Positions 1 through 8,685 of a stretch of DNA of 64,000 nucleotides are shown here, piece by piece (the first letter of the stretch is position 1; each line of letters opens with the position of its first letter). Both the position numbers and the translations under genes were made by a program. The notes under the pieces were generated by a model, which had not been told where the DNA came from, made no database searches, and was given only the letters and a program-made list of their open reading frames with translations. The stretch comes from Mycobacterium sp. E1747 (lineage in GTDB: Bacteria > Actinomycetota > Actinomycetes > Mycobacteriales > Mycobacteriaceae): positions 1 to 64,000 of the forward strand of contig NZ_LZJI01000232.1 of the NCBI RefSeq assembly GCF_001667775.1. Reading direction: 5' to 3'.

Positions 1-1
1 C

Positions 2-3000
2 GCGTTCGCCCACCCCGAGCGCGACAGGCGGGTGGCCGTCGCGATCGTCGTGCTGACGGCGCTGCTGGTGAGCACCTCCCTGGCGTGGACCGGCCGGCTG
101 ACCCCGCCCGGCACCTTCACCGCGATACCCCGGTATTGGCAGGAAACCGCCGACTGGCTGGACCGGCACAACGCGGGCACTCCGGCGCCCGGCCGGGTGC
201 TGGTGGCACCGGGGGCGCCGTTCGCGACCCAGGTGTGGGGCACCAGCCACGACGAGCCGCTGCAGGTGCTCGGCGGCAGCCCGTGGGGCGTTCGCGACTC
301 CATCCCGCTGACGCCGCCGCAAACCATCCGGGCGCTGGATTCGGTGCAGCGCCTCTTCGCCGCCGGGCGCCCGTCGGCGGGGCTCGCGGATACGCTTGCC
401 CGCCAAGGTATTTCGTATGTGGTGCTGCGCAACGACCTGGATCCGGACACGTCGCGCTCGGCGCGGCCCATCCTGGTACACCGCGCCGTCGACGGTTCCC
501 CCGGGCTGCAGAAGGTGGCGCAGTTCGGTGAGCCGGTGGGTCCCGGCACCCTCGCGGGTTTCGTCGCCGACAGCGGCCTGCGACCCCGATATCCGGCCGT
601 CGAGGTGTACCGGGTCACCGGCGGTTCGGGGGCCCCGTACTTCGCCGACGTGGATCGGCTGCCCCGGGTCGACGGCGGGCCGGAGGTACTGCTGCGCCTC
701 GACGAGCGCCGCCGGCTGCAGGGCCAGCCGCCGTTGGGTCCGGTGCTGATGTCCGCCGACGCGCGTGCCGCCAACCTCCCCGCGCCAGCGGTGACCGTCA
801 CCGATACCCCGGTCGCCCGCGAGACCGACTACGGCCGGGTGGACCAGCACTCGTCGGCCGTGCGGGCCCCGGGCGACGAACGGCATACCTACAACCGGGT
901 GCCCGACTATCCCGTCCCCGGCGCCGAGCCGGTCGTCGGCGCGTGGACCGGGGGCCGGATCACGGTGTCGAGCTCGTCGTCGGATTCCACGGCGATGCCA
1001 GACGTCGCACCGGCGACGTCCCCCGTCGCCGCCATCGACGGCGACCCGGCGACGGCGTGGGTGTCCAACTCGCTGCAGGCCGCCGTCGGCCAGTGGCTGC
1101 AGGTCGATTTCGACCATCCGGTGACCAACGCCGCGCTCACCCTGACGCCCAGCGCCACCGCCGTCGGCGCCCAGGTGCGCCGCATCCTGATCGAGACCGC
1201 GACCGGCAGCACCACCCTGCGGTTCGACGAGCCCGGCAAGCCGCTCGCCTCCGCCCTGCCCTACGGCGAGACGCCATGGGTGCGGATCACCGCCGCGGGC
1301 ACCGACGACGGATCGCCCGGCGTGCAATTCGGCATCACCGACCTCTCGGTCACCCAATACGACGCGTCCGGATTCGCCCACCCGGTCGAGCTGCGGCACA
1401 CCGTGCGGGTTCCCGGGCCGCCGCCAGGCTCCGCGATCACCGGCTGGGACCTGGGTTCGGAGCTGCTCGGCAGGCCGGGTTGCGCGACGGCGCCCGATGG
1501 CGTGCGCTGCGCGCCGTCGATGGCCCTGGCGCCCGAGGAACCGGTCAACCTCAGCCGGACGCTGACCGTTCCGGCACCGACGTCGGTGACGCCGACGGTG
1601 TGGGTGCGGCCGCGCCAGGGACCCAAGCTGGCCGACCTGATCGCCGAGCCGGGCACCACCCGGGCCCGCGGCGACGCCGACATGGTCGACGTTCTCGGGT
1701 CGACGTTTGCGGCTACCGACGGCGACCCGGCCACCGCGTGGACGGCGCCGCAGCGGGTGGTGCAGCACAAGACCTCGCCCACGGTGACGCTCACCCTGCC
1801 GCGACCCACCGAGGTCACCGGGCTGCGGCTGGCGCCCAGCGCCTCGGCGCTGCCCGCCCACCCGACGATGGTGGCGGTCAACCTCGGCGACGGGCCGCAG
1901 GTGCGCTCGTTGAAAGCCGGTGAACCGCAGACTCTTTCGCTGAACCCGCGGGTGACCGACAGCGTCACCGTGAGCCTGCTGAATTGGGGCGACGTCATCG
2001 ATCGCAACGCGCTCGGTTTCGATCAGCTCAAACCGCCGGGTCTGGCCGAGGTGGCGGCGCTCGGTGCCGACGGCAACCCGATCGCGCCCGCCGACGCCGC
2101 CCGCAACCGCGGCCGCGAGATCACGGTCGACTGCGACCACGGCCCGGTCGTCGCGGTCGCGGGCCGGTTCCTGCACACGTCGATCCGCACCACCGTCGGA
2201 GCGCTGCTCGATGACGAGCCCATTGCCGCGCGCGCGTGCGACCCCGATCCGGTCGCGCTGCCTGCGGGCCAGCAGGAGCTGCTGATCAGCCCGGGCGCTC
2301 AGTTCGTCGTCGACGGCGCAGAGCTGACTTCCCGGGCCGCCGCCCCGCTCGCGCCCGCCGCGGTCGCCGTTCCGGTGTGGCGCACGTGGGGTCCGGACCG
2401 CCGCGAGGTGCAGGCGCCGCCGTCGTCCACTTCGCGGGTGCTGGTCGTCCCCGAAAGCGTCAACCCCGGTTGGGTCGCGCGCACCAGCGGCGGGACTCGG
2501 CTGACGCCGGTTGCCGTCAACGGCTGGCAGCAGGGCTGGGTGGTGCCCCCCGGGGATCCCGGCACCATCACGCTGACTTTCCCGTCCAACGCGCAGTACC
2601 GGGCGGGGCTGGCGGTGGGGCTGGCCTTGCTGCCGCTGCTGGCCATGCTCGCGCTGTGGCGCACGAAGAGCCGGCGGACCGACGGTGCGCCGCCCCGGCC
2701 GTGGAACCCGGGGATGTGGGCCGCGGTCGCGGCGGTGGCCGCCGCGGCGGTGGTCGCCGGGGCGGCCGGCGTCGTCATGGTGGGTGTGGCCCTGGGGCTG
2801 CGATATGCGCTGCGCCGCCGGCGCTTGGACGGCGGCGCGATGGTGCTGAGCGCGGGCGGTCTGATTCTGTCTGGGGCGGTGCTTTCGCGGCATCCCTGGC
2901 GATCGGTGGACGGTTACGCCGGGCATTCCGCGAATGTCCAGCTGCTGGCGCTGATTTCGCTCGCGGCGCTCGCCGCCTCAGCGGTGACGCTGCCCGAGCG

Positions 3001-3025
3001 TGCGCGTAAGCCCCGCGAGGGATAG
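2..3025 (+). CDS. aftD: AftD, alpha-(1->3)-arabinofuranosyltransferase, C-terminal part (5' end outside window)
   Basis: This is the 3' portion of a GT-C arabinofuranosyltransferase that acts on the periplasmic face of the membrane in arabinogalactan and LAM arabinan synthesis. The frame is open from base 2, so the gene starts upstream; AftD is about 1400 residues and roughly 1007 codons are seen. Two discoidin-like (F5/8 type C) carbohydrate-binding modules are recognisable from the repeated A(I/T)DGDPATAW motif, near codons 335 and 575. The C-terminus has about four membrane helices followed by a basic tail. It matches my memory of Rv0236c. The catalytic N-terminal membrane half is not in the window. 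The next gene follows on the same strand after 87 bp. Confidence 0.93.
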   Translation, partial: AFAHPERDRRVAVAIVVLTALLVSTSLAWTGRLTPPGTFTAIPRYWQETADWLDRHNAGTPAPGRVLVAPGAPFATQVWGTSHDEPLQVLGGSPWGVRDSIPLTPPQTIRALDSVQRLFAAGRPSAGLADTLARQGISYVVLRNDLDPDTSRSARPILVHRAVDGSPGLQKVAQFGEPVGPGTLAGFVADSGLRPRYPAVEVYRVTGGSGAPYFADVDRLPRVDGGPEVLLRLDERRRLQGQPPLGPVLMSADARAANLPAPAVTVTDTPVARETDYGRVDQHSSAVRAPGDERHTYNRVPDYPVPGAEPVVGAWTGGRITVSSSSSDSTAMPDVAPATSPVAAIDGDPATAWVSNSLQAAVGQWLQVDFDHPVTNAALTLTPSATAVGAQVRRILIETATGSTTLRFDEPGKPLASALPYGETPWVRITAAGTDDGSPGVQFGITDLSVTQYDASGFAHPVELRHTVRVPGPPPGSAITGWDLGSELLGRPGCATAPDGVRCAPSMALAPEEPVNLSRTLTVPAPTSVTPTVWVRPRQGPKLADLIAEPGTTRARGDADMVDVLGSTFAATDGDPATAWTAPQRVVQHKTSPTVTLTLPRPTEVTGLRLAPSASALPAHPTMVAVNLGDGPQVRSLKAGEPQTLSLNPRVTDSVTVSLLNWGDVIDRNALGFDQLKPPGLAEVAALGADGNPIAPADAARNRGREITVDCDHGPVVAVAGRFLHTSIRTTVGALLDDEPIAARACDPDPVALPAGQQELLISPGAQFVVDGAELTSRAAAPLAPAAVAVPVWRTWGPDRREVQAPPSSTSRVLVVPESVNPGWVARTSGGTRLTPVAVNGWQQGWVVPPGDPGTITLTFPSNAQYRAGLAVGLALLPLLAMLALWRTKSRRTDGAPPRPWNPGMWAAVAAVAAAAVVAGAAGVVMVGVALGLRYALRRRRLDGGAMVLSAGGLILSGAVLSRHPWRSVDGYAGHSANVQLLALISLAALAASAVTLPERARKPREG

Positions 3026-3112
3026 CCGTCGCGGCTATTGGCTAACCGTTTACCGGCTGATTGACTGGATATGCGGGTTTGTGTGACCACCACCGTCCGA
3101 GGAGTTACGACC

Positions 3113-4549
3113 ATGGGCTGGTTTTCCGCACCCGAATATTGGCTCGGCAGAGAGGTGCTCGAGCGGGGCGCCGCGGTGATCTACCTGCTCGCGTTCGTCG
3201 CGGCCGCGGCGCAGTTCCAAGCGCTCATCGGGGAACACGGAATGCAGCCGGTCCCGCGATTTTTGGCCGGGCAGTCGTTTTGGCGGACTCCCAGCCTCTT
3301 TCATCTGCGCTACTCCGATCGCCTGTTCTCGACGGTGTCCTGGTTCGGGGCGGCGCTGTCGGCGGCGATCGTGGCCGGTGCGGCCGACGCGGCGCCGCTG
3401 TGGGCCGCGATGTTGATGTGGCTGACGCTGTGGGTGCTCTACCTGTCGATCGTCAACGTGGGGCAGAGCTGGTATGCGTTCGGCTGGGAATCGCTGCTGC
3501 TGGAAACCGGCTTTCTGATGATTTTTCTCGGCAACTCCCAAGTGGCGCCGCCGGTGTTGACATTGTGGATGGCCCGGTTGCTGTTGTTCCGGGTCGAGTT
3601 CGGCGCGGGGTTGATCAAGATGCGCGGCGACCCCTGCTGGCGGGACCTGACGTGTCTGTACTACCACCACGAAACGCAGCCGATGCCTGGGCCATTGAGC
3701 TGGTTCTTCCACCACCTGCCGAAGCCGCTGCATCGAATCGAGGTGGCGGGCAACCACTTCTCCCAGCTGATCGTGCCATTCGGGTTGTTCGCGCCCCAAC
3801 CGGTGTCCAGCGTCGCCGCGGCGATCATCGTCGTCACCCAGCTGTGGCTGGTGACGTCGGGCAACTTCGCCTGGCTCAACTGGGTGACAATCCTCTTGGC
3901 GTGCAGCGCAATCGACGACTCATGGTTCAGCTCGCACCTTCATCCGGCGTTCCCGGTGACGCCGATATGGTTCACCGCGCTGGTGATCGCGTTCGCGGCG
4001 GCGATGTTGTTCATGAGCTACTGGCCGGCGCGCAACATGTTATCTTCGCGGCAGCGAATGAATATGTCATTCAATTCTTTTCATTTGGTCAACACCTACG
4101 GCGCATTCGGCAGCATCGGACGCGTCCGTCGCGAGGTGGTGATCGAAGGCACCGACGAAACGCACCTCACCGAGCAGACGGTCTGGAAGGAATACGAATT
4201 CAAGGGCAAGCCCGGCGCCGTGCGCCGAATTCCGCGCCAGTGGGCGCCCTATCACCTGCGGCTGGACTGGCTGATGTGGTTCGCCGCCATCTCCCCCGCC
4301 TACGCGCAGCCGTGGCTGACGCCGTTCCTGCAGCGGCTGCTGCGCAACGATCGGCCCGCGCTGCGATTGTTGCGGCACAACCCGTTTCCGGATGCGCCGC
4401 CACGCTATGTGCGCGCGCGGCTCTACGAGTACCGCTTCACCACGCCCGCCGAGCTGCGCCGCGAGCGAGCGTGGTGGCATCGGGAGCTGATCGGCGGGTA
4501 CGTCCGCCCAATGGCGCTGACGACAGATTCCGGAACGGGACGGGGCTAG
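3113..4549 (+). CDS. Lipase maturation factor (LMF1)-like integral membrane protein, Rv0235c-like
   Basis: This 478-aa polytopic membrane protein has LMF1-family signatures: a SFWRTPSLF segment, WYAFGWESLLLE, and a conserved block around residues 160-200 with RVEFGAGLIKMRGD and YYHHETQPMPGP. Animal LMF1 is an ER chaperone for secreted lipases; bacterial members have no established function to my knowledge, so any role in folding exported enzymes is inference. The ATG at 3113 is chosen because a GAGGAG ribosome site lies 8 bases upstream; a longer ORF from 3071 lacks one. It follows aftD on the same strand and its stop overlaps the stop of the convergent next gene (4546-4549). Confidence 0.85.
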   Translation: MGWFSAPEYWLGREVLERGAAVIYLLAFVAAAAQFQALIGEHGMQPVPRFLAGQSFWRTPSLFHLRYSDRLFSTVSWFGAALSAAIVAGAADAAPLWAAMLMWLTLWVLYLSIVNVGQSWYAFGWESLLLETGFLMIFLGNSQVAPPVLTLWMARLLLFRVEFGAGLIKMRGDPCWRDLTCLYYHHETQPMPGPLSWFFHHLPKPLHRIEVAGNHFSQLIVPFGLFAPQPVSSVAAAIIVVTQLWLVTSGNFAWLNWVTILLACSAIDDSWFSSHLHPAFPVTPIWFTALVIAFAAAMLFMSYWPARNMLSSRQRMNMSFNSFHLVNTYGAFGSIGRVRREVVIEGTDETHLTEQTVWKEYEFKGKPGAVRRIPRQWAPYHLRLDWLMWFAAISPAYAQPWLTPFLQRLLRNDRPALRLLRHNPFPDAPPRYVRARLYEYRFTTPAELRRERAWWHRELIGGYVRPMALTTDSGTGRG

Positions 4550-5160
4550 CCGGGCGTGGGCCGGTCGAGCAGTTGGAGACGCGCGTCGAGCAGACGTGGG
4601 TAGTACCAGTAGTAGCCGGCGAGATATGCGAATGCCACCGACAGCAACAGGCCTCGCAACGTGAAATGTTTTGCGTCACCGATGAAGCCGACGACTTGCA
4701 CCGCCACGAGGATCCAACACACGGTGATCATCAGTTTGGCAGAGCTCGCGACGGAGTCGCGCGTTCGCTCGATCAGTTGCCTCGCCGCCCGACGCATTGC
4801 CGGGTCATTGGGAAGAGCGCCTGAACGCATCGCCTTGGACACTTGACGACATTCAGAGAATGACAGTGTTCCGAGCGCGGGGCGCAGCCCCGCCATGCGG
4901 CGCACCGAGCCGAGCGCAGTGGCCAGGCCGATCACCAGTGCGACGATCGCGACGGTGATCCACCACGGTGCGCTGGTCCAGTGCGACCGGGACGGCTCGC
5001 TGGGGTAGTCGCCCAGCATCACGATCGGTGTCAGGCCCACCATCACCATCAGGGTGTACAGCGGCCACTGCAGCCACCACGGTCTCAACGACAGCCACAA
5101 CGACACGAACGAAAACGTTAGCGAAGCGCGGCCCGGGCTATGCCGCGTCGTCGTCGTCAT
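4546..5160 (-). CDS. Four-helix membrane protein of unknown function
   Basis: A 204-aa protein with four predicted membrane helices, near residues 24-45, 63-80, 137-157 and 165-185, joined by an Arg/Ala-rich soluble loop. I do not recognise a family. The ATG at 5160 gives an N-terminus starting MTTTTRHSPG, but this start lies inside the last codons of the 13E12 remnant next to it, read in another frame. An alternative in-frame GTG sits at codon 19 (position 5106). The natural 5' end may have been replaced when the 13E12 element arrived. It converges on the LMF1-like gene with overlapping stops. Confidence 0.6.
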   Translation of the reverse strand: MTTTTRHSPGRASLTFSFVSLWLSLRPWWLQWPLYTLMVMVGLTPIVMLGDYPSEPSRSHWTSAPWWITVAIVALVIGLATALGSVRRMAGLRPALGTLSFSECRQVSKAMRSGALPNDPAMRRAARQLIERTRDSVASSAKLMITVCWILVAVQVVGFIGDAKHFTLRGLLLSVAFAYLAGYYWYYPRLLDARLQLLDRPTPG

Positions 5161-5460
5161 CGCCGTCGCGGAGGGGTTTTTCTCCGGTGGTGGAAGGTGT
5201 TGGTGCGGGGTTGGCCGCGGTCGTGGTGTGGGGGTGGGATCCATTGGGTGTCGCCTGTGGTGTTTTTGCGGGTGGTGCAGCCGCGGGGTTTGAGCATGCG
5301 GCGGTGGGGTCCGCAGGCGAAGGTGAGGTTGTCGATGTCGGTGCGCCGCGATGTCGCGTAGTCGGTGACGTGGTGGACTTCTCGACGAACGTACGACAGC
5401 GTGCCGCGCGGCGACGTCCACAGAAACCGTCGTTGACGACCACTTCGGCGGGGTAGGTTT
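5138..5460 (-). pseudogene. Remnant of a REP13E12-family HNH endonuclease (C-terminal part only)
   Basis: Read on the minus strand, two frames together reproduce the C-terminus of mycobacterial 13E12-repeat HNH proteins. One frame gives REVHHVTDYATSRRTDIDN, then LTFACGPHRRMLKP and DTQWIPPPH. The other gives the upstream PAEVVVNDGFCG and the acidic tail ending DDDDDAA with its stop at 5138. At least one frameshift separates them and no N-terminal domain is present, so the copy is dead. 13E12 elements are dispersed, sometimes prophage-associated repeats in mycobacteria. Its tail overlaps the start codon of the membrane-protein gene at 5160, marking an insertion junction. Confidence 0.75.
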
Positions 5461-5504
5461 ATAGGGCTGTTGTACTGCGCTGACGTTCGTGCGGGGGCGG
5501 TGGA

Positions 5505-6996
5505 GTGCTAGATATCGCGGAGCTGATCGCGAAGGCTGGGGAAACCCCTGGGAGATAAATCGGAGCCTGCAGGCGGGTAGCCCCTGGCAGATCGACCGTC
5601 TTGCCCAGGCATTCCACGACGCGGGTCGGTGCACAGCTGCGGCCAGTGAGGACTTTGATCAGGCCAAGAACCGATTCGATGCCGCCTGGAACCACCAAGA
5701 CGGCGATCATCCGATCAACGACTCCGCTGAAGTGGAACGCGTGACTAAAGCGCTCGGCTGGCAATCTGAACGGCTGCCCAAGATCGGGTCGGATTTGGAG
5801 AACATCGCCGCTGCTTTGGCGGAGGCACAGAAACGAGGCATGACTGAAATCCGCACGCTCAATCACCAGTTGGAGATGCTTGACAAAGTCGTCGTCGCGG
5901 CGCAGAAAGACCTTGAAGACCCGACCCTCGATGCAAAGAGCCGCCATGCGCTGTTGACCTTGATTGAGGACGCCAAAGCCGATGAGGCAGACGACGTTCG
6001 CGATGCCCTAGTGCAGATGCGGTTGATTCGTGGCGTGTACACCGGCACGCTGCACGCGGCGCAAGCTGACCTCGTCAGGGACGGCTACGACCCGGCCGGG
6101 ATCTGGGCTGATGCCCATTTCGGCCCCGGCGGACCACCTCTTAACGGCGGCGGCACTGGTCCGAGGATTGACGGTCCTGGCACGCCGCCCCTGCTTGAAG
6201 GCCTGAACACGAGAGACCAAGATGACTTGGACTTGTCAATTCCCGGAACGGGAATCGCGCTTGGTGGCGACGGCGCTCACGGTTACCCCAACATCCTGGT
6301 TCCCCCCGATGGCGATACACCTGGCATCAACGGTCCGAACCCGATACCGCACCCGGAAGGCACGCGTCCGTTGCCGACCGGAACCGCAGTCGGCCCCAAC
6401 GGTGAGCACTACGGCTTCTACGGTCTTGTCCCGTACAAAGGGCCCGACGGCCAGCCCAACACGCAATTCTCTGTGCCCGACACCGTGGTGGTCGACCTCG
6501 CTCACCCCGACAAAGTGCTGTTCACACTTCACGGCATTTCTCAAGCTAGCGGCGCATTCGACCCGAACACCGGGAAGATGGTCATCATGGGAAACAACCA
6601 AAACGGGCAGCGCGGGTTGTGGGAATCTGCACCGATCAACCAGAACGGCAACTGGGGAAATACGTTGCAACCTAAGGGAACTTTCAACGGTGCACTCAAC
6701 GGCAATCGCGAAAGCCAGATCGTGGCCCTTCCCCAAGGGAAAGGCTTCATGATCGTCGGCGCGGCCGCTGACAAGCCGATCCAAGGTGCCGTCGCCAGCA
6801 CGCCCCAAGGCCTGCTCAATGCGTCACCGACGCCGCTCGTCGGGCAGCTACCAGACATCCCTTACGGGCCTACATTTACCGACATACGACAAGTAACGGC
6901 AAAGACGTTGTCACCATGCGCGTCAGCACCTACGGGGTCGGTGTCTACGATCCGAAGACCTATACAACAACTTTCACGGTCACCCCGGGAAGCTGA
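5505..6996 (+). pseudogene. WXG-like N-terminal domain protein, interrupted by two single-base frameshifts
   Basis: The intact ancestor would be about 497 aa. A GTG at 5505 opens a frame reading VLDIAELIAKAG, which runs to a stop; the sequence resumes one frame over with NPWEINRSLQAG near 5548, as if one G were lost from a GGGG run. The long middle frame holds an EsxA-like helical region (AQAFHDAG, FDAAWNHQ, HPINDSAEV), a Gly/Pro linker and a beta-rich domain with KMVIMGNNQNGQRGLW. Near 6890 another single-base loss shifts the true end, which reads SNGKDVVTMRVSTYGVGVY and stops at 6996. The length of 1492 nt plus two bases is a multiple of three. It resembles a mycobacterial hypothetical family I know only from sequence. 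Sequencing error is the main alternative. Confidence 0.7.
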
Positions 6997-7011
6997 AAGG
7001 GGCTCAAGCCG

Positions 7012-7521
7012 ATGCCAACCATCCGTCGAATGCTCACCGCAGCCGCCTCAGTCATCAGCCTGGCCACAATGTCGGCATGTACCCAGTCACACGCCGACCC
7101 GGTATTTCCCGACCCGTCCGGCTACCCGCGCCTCAACGTGTTCGACTACGGAATCGAGCTGCCAAACCCTCAACGCGATCCCACTACCGCCATCTATTTC
7201 CTGACACCCGAAGGGATTCCGTGCAACTTCCGCACCGGTAGCGTCGAATGCATCGGCAATATCCCCGGCGTACCGGATAGTGACAAGAACCCCTTCACTT
7301 CGGTGTCGACAGACAGCGGCATTCGAGCAGCCACAACAACTCCATACAGTGACGGGTCGGTTCAAGGACACCCGCTCAAGCCGCTCCCACCGCTACAAGC
7401 CTTAGCCGCTGGCGGGACATTTTGTGGGGTCGACGGCTCGGGCGCCACCGCGTGCAAAGACTCCCAAGGCCGAGGTTTCGTGATCTCGCAACGAGGCACC
7501 CGCTGGCTGCCCCACGTCTAA
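7012..7521 (+). CDS. Small exported protein, probable lipoprotein
   Basis: A 169-aa protein starts 15 bases after the previous gene's inferred stop, so the two probably form one unit. The N-terminus has a basic start, a hydrophobic stretch and a lipobox-like MSAC at residues 20-23, suggesting lipidation of Cys23. The mature part is short and has further Cys pairs (IPCNF with VECIG, and TFCGVDG with TACKDS) that could form two disulfides outside the cell. I recognise no domain. GC content is lower than in the core genes around it, consistent with the accessory nature of the 5-9 kb stretch. Confidence 0.7.
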   Translation: MPTIRRMLTAAASVISLATMSACTQSHADPVFPDPSGYPRLNVFDYGIELPNPQRDPTTAIYFLTPEGIPCNFRTGSVECIGNIPGVPDSDKNPFTSVSTDSGIRAATTTPYSDGSVQGHPLKPLPPLQALAAGGTFCGVDGSGATACKDSQGRGFVISQRGTRWLPHV

Positions 7522-7726
7522 GCCGCCAGCTCGGCGCACCCACCCGTATGACTCGCAAAATTACGAGCGACTGAACGCGTCTGGTCCCGACTAACCGACG
7601 AGCTGGCACACCATTCCGGCGATGCTGATCAGGATTCCCGCTGGCGCCGGAGAGCTGTCTTGGACCGCCGAAAATCGCCACCCACGCACACTCGCGCAAA
7701 AGATTTGAATATTTTCGGCTAGAACC

Positions 7727-8182
7727 TCAACTGAGGTCCGCGACCAGGATGTCGTTGACCAACCTCAGGTCTTCGATTGCCTGGTGCACGAAGGCGTCTG
7801 CTCGTTCCAGATCCTCTGGGGTGCTGTTAGGCCCCAGTGACATGCACAGGTGCGTGGCCGTGTGGAAGTCATTGATCTCGGACTGCAGGGCAGCAGTCAA
7901 CGCCGGATCCGGCGTGGGCAGGTGGGCCTGAAGGCCGATGGTTTGTTCATCGTGGACCGCCGAGCATGCCGACCGTAGGGCGTTGATGTCGTTGGCTTCG
8001 ATCGCGTTGACCGCCGCCTGCATGAAGTTGGCCGTATTCGCCAGGTGCTCTTGGGCCTGCGAGTACCACTCCGGAACGCCGGGGTAGCCGGCGCTCGCCG
8101 TCCCCGCCGAAGCCACGGCGTACAGGGCCGCCGCGACGGCGGCACCACCCAGGCGCATGTGAACGTGCCGGACCCGCCGCAT
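7727..8182 (-). CDS. Secreted small alpha-helical protein of unknown function
   Basis: A 151-aa protein with a signal peptide: basic start, hydrophobic Ala-rich core and a TASA cleavage-like site near residues 28-31. The mature part looks helical, with NTANFMQAAVNAIE and TPEDLERADAFV segments and two Cys (SACSAV, HLCMSL) that could pair. I recognise no named family. The ATG at 8182 is used; a second in-frame ATG at 8158 leaves a shorter but still plausible signal peptide. It is transcribed away from the Cys-rich pseudogene at 8312. Upstream, 7522-7726 holds no convincing gene, only a 57-codon open stretch without a start. Confidence 0.65.
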   Translation of the reverse strand: MRRVRHVHMRLGGAAVAAALYAVASAGTASAGYPGVPEWYSQAQEHLANTANFMQAAVNAIEANDINALRSACSAVHDEQTIGLQAHLPTPDPALTAALQSEINDFHTATHLCMSLGPNSTPEDLERADAFVHQAIEDLRLVNDILVADLS

Positions 8183-8311
8183 GTCCTAAGGCTCCGCGCC
8201 CGGGAACCCGATCGATAGGGCCTTCCGGCCCGCGCGCCGAAGGCCCCACTAGCGATGATGTGAGGACTAAATCCCCTCGCAACAGCGGCGGCCACCGCGA
8301 AGGATCCGAGA

Positions 8312-8684
8312 ATGAGACCAGGACTTGCGGGTTTGGCAACCGTGCTGGCGCTGTCCGGCTCACTGTGGCCTGCGGATTTGATGCTCGGTCCCGGTATCGC
8401 CCACGCCGTCTGCTCCACGAACAACGGCGGTAATTAGCCGCCGGAATGCGCACCGCCGGAGGGACCGCCGGGTTGCTACACCTCCCACATCTGCAGCCAG
8501 ATGTGGTGCCCGAACGTGGGCCAGATGCGCCGGATGCCGGATTGGGACCGCAACGTCTGCCACACCTAACTATTTCGCGCCCGACTCCGGCCTGCCCGCG
8601 CTGATCATCCAAGGACAGCCACCGGGGTTGCGGCTGCCGCAGAACACCGGCGTATGCCCGCCGTTGGCTTGGATGTACCCGTAA
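8312..8684 (+). pseudogene. Broken Cys-rich secreted protein
   Basis: An ATG at 8312 opens a signal-peptide-like sequence (MRPGLAGLATVLALSG to GIAHAVCSTNNGG). It hits TAG at 8435-8437, then continues in the same frame with six further Cys (PPECAPPEG, GCYTSHICSQMWC, DRNVCHT) to TAA at 8567. Removing one A at about 8568 restores YYFAPDSGLPALIIQGQPPG and ends cleanly with LAWMYP and a stop at 8682. The length of 373 nt minus one is 124 codons. The WDxNVCHTYY pattern resembles small secreted mycobacterial hypotheticals. A nonsense codon and a frameshift make it a likely pseudogene. Confidence 0.6.
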
Positions 8685-8685
8685 A

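Noticed and set aside
7552..7722. 57-codon open stretch with many charged residues (ends AKDLNIFG)
   Set aside because: It has no start codon or ribosome site and no recognised domain; it may be a gene fragment but cannot be supported.
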